From Branchiostoma floridae (lineage: Eukaryota > Chordata > Leptocardii > Amphioxiformes > Branchiostomatidae): a DNA stretch of 64,000 bases. The stretch spans positions 13,419,764 through 13,483,763 of the forward strand of contig NC_049989.1 of NCBI RefSeq assembly GCF_000003815.2. Reading direction: 5' to 3'. The position numbers and the translations under genes were made by a program. Below are positions 59,109 through 64,000 of the stretch, one piece after another. A model generated the notes under the pieces. That model worked only from the letters and a program-made list of their open reading frames with translations. It was not told the origin of the DNA and searched no databases. The stretch's first letter is position 1. Every line of letters starts with the position of its first letter.

Positions 59109-60691
59109 ATGGCGCTTGTTCAACTCCTTGGAGAAAGTCTACAGAAGAAAGCTGGAGACGAAGAGAGGGTACAGACGAGCTCCCTGACGGGGGAGGGGCG
59201 GTACGTCGGGTTGTACTTCTCGGCGCACTGGTGCCCTCCTTGCCGCATGTTCACCCCGGACCTTATCGAGTTCTACAACGACTTCAAGGCAAAGGGAACT
59301 CTGGAGATCGTGTTCGTCTCCTCTGACGCGGACCAGGGCAGCTTCGACGGGTACTTCGGCAGCATGCCTTGGCTAGCAGTCCCGTATTCGGACAGGCAGA
59401 AAAAGGTCTGGTATTTTAAAAATCCATAACATGACATACTTGTATGTTGCAATTTAGTACAGTAGTGCCGTAAGGTAGTATTGTGGGTTACGATCCTCTT
59501 TCCATGAGGGGCGCTAATACCCCCCTCACATTTGGCGCGATTCGATCGGACGACGAGTCTGCGAGCTCTAATTTACGAGGAGGCATGACCCTGATGCCGA
59601 CGAAGAAATTGCAGAGTTCCCCCTTCCCGTCAGGGTCATGCCTCCTCGTAATTTAGAGCTCGCAGATTCGTCGTTCGATCGAATCGCGCCTAATGTGAGG
59701 GGGGTATAAGCGACCGAAGTATTGACAGATCGCTAAATCTATTTCACGGATAACAAGACTACAGCGTATCTAGGGCTAAAATACTAAAACAAGGAAGTTC
59801 TGCTGCAGTACCAGCTACAGGGGGCCCAAAATTGAACCTGACCTTCAGATCAACAACACCTACGTAAGGTGTGGCGTAGTCTTCTATTGAAAGATACGCA
59901 AATGGCATATGAGTCATAGTCCAGGGTCAGTGTCCGCAACAATAGTCTGTTTGTGTACATGTGTGCCTTTCGTCTATAGTCACGAACACGGCCACGTCAC
60001 ATCTATATATAGCCTCCATGAGCCCTTCCTGAAGGTGCGCCCCCACCGCACTTGTGGCAAGCTTGCGTCACTGCGGGGTTCGAAAGATACTCAACGAATT
60101 TCAGAGATAAAGGACGAATTTTCTTTCTTTTTGTGTATTTCATCGTCTTCTAAGTCATACTTTTACGCATTACGCAATATCTATTAGATTACAAAAAAAA
60201 TCGGAGAAAATATCAAAGCAGTGACACAGTGAACGAACCCCGCAGTGACGCAAACTTGACACAAGTGCGGTGGGAGCGCACCTTTGTATACATGTACATT
60301 TATCTCCCAAAATGTCGGCAATTTATCCTCCTCTGTATACAGAAAAGAAACCAAACCCAATAGCATTCATTTTAGATTAGATGTATTGTTGATGACCCCT
60401 ATTTTACTTAATGTCCACTTTGTTATTGTATACTATTCAGTACCATTATTATCATCATTGTACTATCATACATGTATTTTTGCAATTAGCCGTCGGGCAT
60501 GAGTTTGCAATAAAGATATCATATAACGTTATCTCATTTTCTTCGTGCAGGCGGAGCTTAGTGACAAGTTTGGCGTGAAGGGCATCCCCACCCTCGTTAT
60601 CCTGAAGGCTGACTCTGCAGAGGTCGTCACCAAGAAGGGGAGGGACCGTGTCATGAAGGACCCTACAGGGCAGGACTTCCCATGGGGATAG
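59109..60691 (+). CDS. Nucleoredoxin/tryparedoxin-like protein, copy 2 (intact WCPPC)
   Basis: Exons 59109-59405 (99 codons, donor AAG|GTCTGG, a weak donor) and 60551-60691 (acceptor CGTGCAG, stop TAG), phase 0, 145 residues in all. The redox motif WCPPC is at 41-45 within RYVGLYFSAHWCPPCRMFTP. The sequence then has DLIEFYNDFK, SSDADQ, MPWLAVPYSDRQKK, cis-proline in GIPTLVI, and the tail RDRVMKDPTGQDFPW. This copy keeps all residues expected for dithiol-disulfide oxidoreductase activity. Its 1.1-kb intron carries two inverted-repeat elements (59513-59712 and 60032-60284). Confidence 0.92.
59513..59712. mobile_element. 200-bp foldback element in the intron of copy 2
   Basis: Two arms of about 75-80 bp, almost perfect inverted repeats: left CGCTAATACCCCCCTCACAT and onward, right the reverse complement ending GGGGGGTATAAGCG. 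Within the arms GAGCTC and CGATCG are shared. A spacer of about 50 bp separates the arms. The transcript could form a long, stable hairpin. No coding capacity. Confidence 0.85.
60032..60284. mobile_element. MITE with about 50-bp terminal inverted repeats
   Basis: The left end AAGGTGCGCCCCCACCGCAC matches the reverse complement of the right end (GTGCGGTGGGAGCGCACCTT) and continues through GCGTCACTGCGGGGTTCG. The element is 253 bp and AT-rich inside. A partial relative is at 26617-26885. A target duplication is not obvious. Confidence 0.85.
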
Positions 60692-60756
60692 AGCAATATA
60701 TTATAGTGATGTAATCTGTGCTGAAATGAAACATTTTACACCAAATGCAGCGTATT

Positions 60757-60900
60757 TCCTAATCTCCAACCAGATCCACGGTGCGTAATGTATAGTATCA
60801 AACTCCGGTGCCCATTTGACTCCCTTAGCCGGCTACACTCCTTGGCCAGCTTTGATACTATCTTATGGCATTGTAGGATCTGCTTGGAGATTACGTATTT
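60757..60900. mobile_element. Small foldback element (family A, copy 1)
   Basis: TAATCTCCAACCAGATCC near 60761 is the inverted counterpart of GGATCTGCTTGGAGATTA near 60878, and TAGTATCAAA/TTTGATACTA pair further in. It lies just downstream of thioredoxin-like copy 2. A related element is at 62004-62137. Confidence 0.75.
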
Positions 60901-62003
60901 CCGTCACTATATTTGTCTCACAAATATTGTTCCTCGACATCATCCCAAATATTGCACACAAGAAAGTTATTTTGGATAAAGTTAAACTTTAACTTCCAAC
61001 ACAAAAATTTAGCTTACTAAAATTTTCAACTGTTCAACTCCAGTCTTTATCAAGGAATTACGACCCACTACATCTGTGATGTTGCGTTATGTAGATATCA
61101 CACGCCTCATCAGTGAGTAGCAAATGTGGGTTTGACTTTATCCAAGACTTCTACCAACACAGATAAACTTTCATGTTAAGATAACATTTACTAACTCAAC
61201 TGAATAGACTTTTGTAGCTACAAACTCTATCAAGTACCTGTACGACACCTATGTTTATTTGGCAAAACCGTTGTTTATCTTATTACCTGAGTGTCTAACC
61301 TTCATATACATCCTGAGATATTGTTCACTCCAATGAAGAATTCATTTTTTTAAGCCTTCCAGTAATGTTGCTGTTAAGTATATCCGTAAAATTGTTGAAC
61401 ATACAAATAAAACTGCTATGTATACAAATAAAAATTCACCGTATTCGGTAAACTTGCTATGCATTATCGGATTAAGTTCAACAATAATGTGTTCAGTACA
61501 TAGTCATCCTAGATGTTATGAAAGTGTTTGAAAAGTTTTGATACTTTCTGATCATAGACGATTCTAAGGTAACTGGGCAACGTAAATGTACATGTACACT
61601 TTCAAAACCGAGAGCTATCATACAACCGTGCATATTTGTTACGTCATTGTCACAAAGCGGGCCATTTACATTCCTTTGTATCTGAATACGAAATGAAAGT
61701 CTTGCCATTGAATGAACTATATTTCTATTACGCCGATTAAATAATGTTTGAACAACATGAAGCTCTTCGTGAGATCTCTAGAGTTTCTCATAAGTCTTCT
61801 TTAATAGTGGCTCATAAATTATGCAAATTAGGTTTTTGATATGGATTACATAAATGACATATGGTCATTGATCACTTTATTACGTGACTAGCATGTGCAT
61901 GGAAAATATAAAGCTGTCACACCTTTCTGTGAATTGGTATCCTCTTCCATTTAACCCCATGACCTGGAATGTCTGTTATGACTCGTAAACGACGTCTTTT
62001 TAT
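60901..62003. other. Intergenic region between copies 2 and 3
   Basis: AT-rich sequence without recognisable genes. Short ORFs here are not supported by composition or homology. Confidence 0.5.
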
Positions 62004-62137
62004 CTCCAAGCAGATCCTACGAAAGCTACCAGAGGAGTGTTTGGCTACATGGCAAATGTACACCTCTTGCCTGACTACACTCATTGACCAGTTTAGTACA
62101 ATATTACGCCATTGTAGGATCTGCTTGGAGATTATAG
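62004..62137. mobile_element. Small foldback element (family A, copy 2)
   Basis: ATCTCCAAGCAGATCCTAC near 62005 and its inverted partner GTAGGATCTGCTTGGAGAT near 62116 match the ends of the element at 60757-60900, while the centres differ. Two copies within 1.3 kb suggest local activity of this family. Confidence 0.75.
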
Positions 62138-62507
62138 TTCTGCCACCTCTGACCTCTAGATCTACTTCGTCACTCCCGAAAGTCTGACCTTTGCGGTGAC
62201 ACCGTCTTCCCATCAACTTTCTACCACTCGTTCGAAAGTGTATTCGAACAACTGCGAACACACAAGAACGCAAACACCCAGGCACATCGAAAACAGGACC
62301 CCGGTTTTGCATGGAGACAACAATACATTGCCAGTCCAAAACCAGATAGGTCAGATTTTCTATATCCGGTGACCCGACCCGACTGGTCAGTCAAGATGTT
62401 ACCAGGGACAAAAGACACTATAGCTAGCCACTGCCCGAGGGCCATAATCTACACAACAAGGCGTAACACAACACACCACACAAATAAGCCACCTGCTTAT
62501 ATCCCCG

Positions 62508-62515
62508 TATAAAAG
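62508..62515 (+). promoter_or_regulatory. TATA box of thioredoxin-like copy 3
   Basis: TATAAAAG, 63-70 bp before the ATG at 62578, a normal TATA placement for a short 5' UTR. Confidence 0.55.
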
Positions 62516-62577
62516 TGAAAGTGTAGATTCACTTGCAAACTGTCATAAGTAAACGTGATGTTCTGAGGAATCTTAAG

Positions 62578-64000
62578 ATGGCACTGGTGGAGCTTTTAGG
62601 AGAGAAACTGCAGAAGAAAGCAGGAGAGGAGGAGACGGTGGACACGAGTACTCTGGCGGGAGAGGGGCGGTACGTGGGGCTGTACTTCTCCGCCTTGTGG
62701 TGTCCGCCATGTCACGGCTTCACCCCGAATCTCGTCCGCTTCTACCAGAACTTCAAGCAGACGGCCGACAAGGCGAAGGCGTTTGAGGTGGTGCTGGTTT
62801 CAGACGACACGGATGACGACGCGTTCGTGCAACACTTCGGCCGGATGCCGTGGCTGGCCCTGCCGTACTCAGAACGAGAAAAGAAGGTGAGATTTATAAC
62901 CTCCTTTTGTAGCCAGCCTGAAATAATTTTCTGTCCCTTCGATTTTGATTCCTATCGAGCGCCCAAGGTGCGACGTTCCTAGAGAGGCCCGGGGGCATAC
63001 TCCACCTAAAATTGTGAATTCTAGACCCTCTGAAATGCTCTTTCCTGCATTTTGAGGTATAAATTTTGCTGGTAGACTAAGCTGTTCAACAGCATTTATT
63101 TTGGTGAAAAATTACACAAGGGAGACATTTTTTTTTAGTTTACCGTTTTCATAGGGGACGGAAAATCTTGTTTCTGTCCCCAGCTGCAAAATTCCGTCAA
63201 AGGACGGAATGACAGGTGCTGGCTACAAGCCTCCAAGCAGATGTAAGAATGTAGGGCACAGGTTTTGCGACGGTCACATTTGCGCCGATTCCCGTACGGG
63301 ATGTAGCTCAGGCCGGGATCTGATGTCACAAATTTGTCCCAGTAGATTGCCGGATACCGCTTGGGTACTTTTCGGTGTTTTCATGATTACGTCACGGTGT
63401 CTAGTTGTTCCCGGGCTGATTTTAACTCGGATTAAAAAAATCTCGGGGCCCGGCTAGCCTCAGTTGCAGTCTTCGAACGGGGTTGGTTTTTATTTTAGAA
63501 GGGGGGGGGGGGGCTGGTTCGCGATTTTCGACGTTGGCTAGGTTCTCGTATTCCAGGAAAGGGAGTTTGCCGAGGAAAGGAGCTACGTATAATAATAATA
63601 ATAATATCGGGTGTATTTTGCAGCCAGTAGGTACCCAAAGTGTGGGTAATGAGGCTGTATAACGTGGTCGAGGCACCTCCTCGAGCACGGGACCACCGTA
63701 CGTACGAGTCAAACCCGAAAGTGCAAACACAACGTAAATTACTTAGTGTGACACCTTTTCCGATGCATAAGTGACATTCCATGACAGATGCATAAGTGTT
63801 TTCATGCTATAAAATTTAGGTCACAATTTCAAACCGGAGGTGTGAGATCTTCTAACTCTTGTTGTTATCTTTTTTTTTACGTGTAGAAGGACCTGTGCAA
63901 GAAGTACGAGGTTTTCGGCTACCCGATGTTGGTTCTGCTGGACGCCTCGAACGGTGAGCTCATCACCTGGAAAGCCCGAGACCGTATCAGGGAGGATCCC
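62578..64000 (+). CDS. Nucleoredoxin/tryparedoxin-like protein, copy 3 (3' end outside window)
   Basis: Exon 1 62578-62886 (103 codons, donor AAG|GTGAGA) and exon 2 from 63887 (acceptor GTGTAG) to the window edge, phase 0; 141 residues are visible. ATG 62578 is preferred over the upstream in-frame ATG 62533 because MALVELLGEKLQKKAGEE aligns with the starts of copies 1 and 2 and follows the TATA box. The motif WCPPC is at 41-45; MPWLALPYSEREKK ends exon 1; the cis-proline is in GYPMLVL. It probably lacks only a few residues of a tail like DPxGxDFPW. Role: thiol-disulfide exchange, as for copy 2. Confidence 0.92.
62887..63886 (+). other. Intron of thioredoxin-like copy 3
   Basis: A 1-kb intron. 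It contains a run of 13 G at about 63501-63513, an (AAT)n tract at 63589-63606, and a fragment at about 63640-63700 similar to the dispersed repeat at 11170-11465. It also contains palindromic CCGTCAAAGGACGG near 63194. No gene was recognised. Confidence 0.6.

Noticed and set aside
62533-62577. Upstream ATG as the start of thioredoxin-like copy 3
   Set aside because: The added 15 residues have no counterpart in copies 1 and 2, which begin MALV at the position matching 62578.

Overview
The window looks like metazoan nuclear DNA, most likely a cephalochordate (amphioxus, Branchiostoma). This is inferred from three things together: a CARD/NB-ARC gene with a relic paralogue beside it, tandem nucleoredoxin/tryparedoxin-like genes, and a dense mix of SINE, LINE and MITE debris. 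Genes have many short exons with GT/AG introns, and there are seven runs of N. No species call can be proven from the sequence alone.

Layout. 1-2160: end of a 206-bp satellite array (array 1). 2251-4040: a non-coding flank, present again at 52746-55157. 4051-4949: assembly gap. 5030-5520: (AACAC)n low-complexity tract. 6476-17635: a 17-exon plus-strand gene for a predicted 454-residue coiled-coil protein, with nearly all exons in phase 0 and several tandemly duplicated. 18025-18790: broken 3' end of a paralogue of the next gene. 19473-25359: a CARD / transmembrane / NB-ARC (STAND NTPase) gene with a gap, a frameshift and an in-frame stop, followed by a LINE fragment in its 3' region. 27190-52744: a second satellite array of about 124 monomers with higher-order structure and five gaps. 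52746-55157: second flank copy, carrying a SINE that copy 1 lacks. 56385-56718: a diverged satellite-like stretch joined to a MITE-like end. 56982-64000: three tandem two-exon thioredoxin-fold genes with WCPPC-type active sites, the third cut by the window edge, interspersed with foldback elements.

The most interesting gene is the CARD/NB-ARC one. A symmetric 108-bp exon encoding a hydrophobic segment lies between the CARD and the nucleotide-binding domain, so including or skipping it would give membrane or soluble forms in the same reading frame. The most interesting non-coding structure is the satellite system: two arrays followed by the same flank, plus a diverged monomer beside a TIR-type transposon end that suggests where the satellite came from. 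The thioredoxin cluster is a small redox family in which the first copy has lost the active-site tryptophan.
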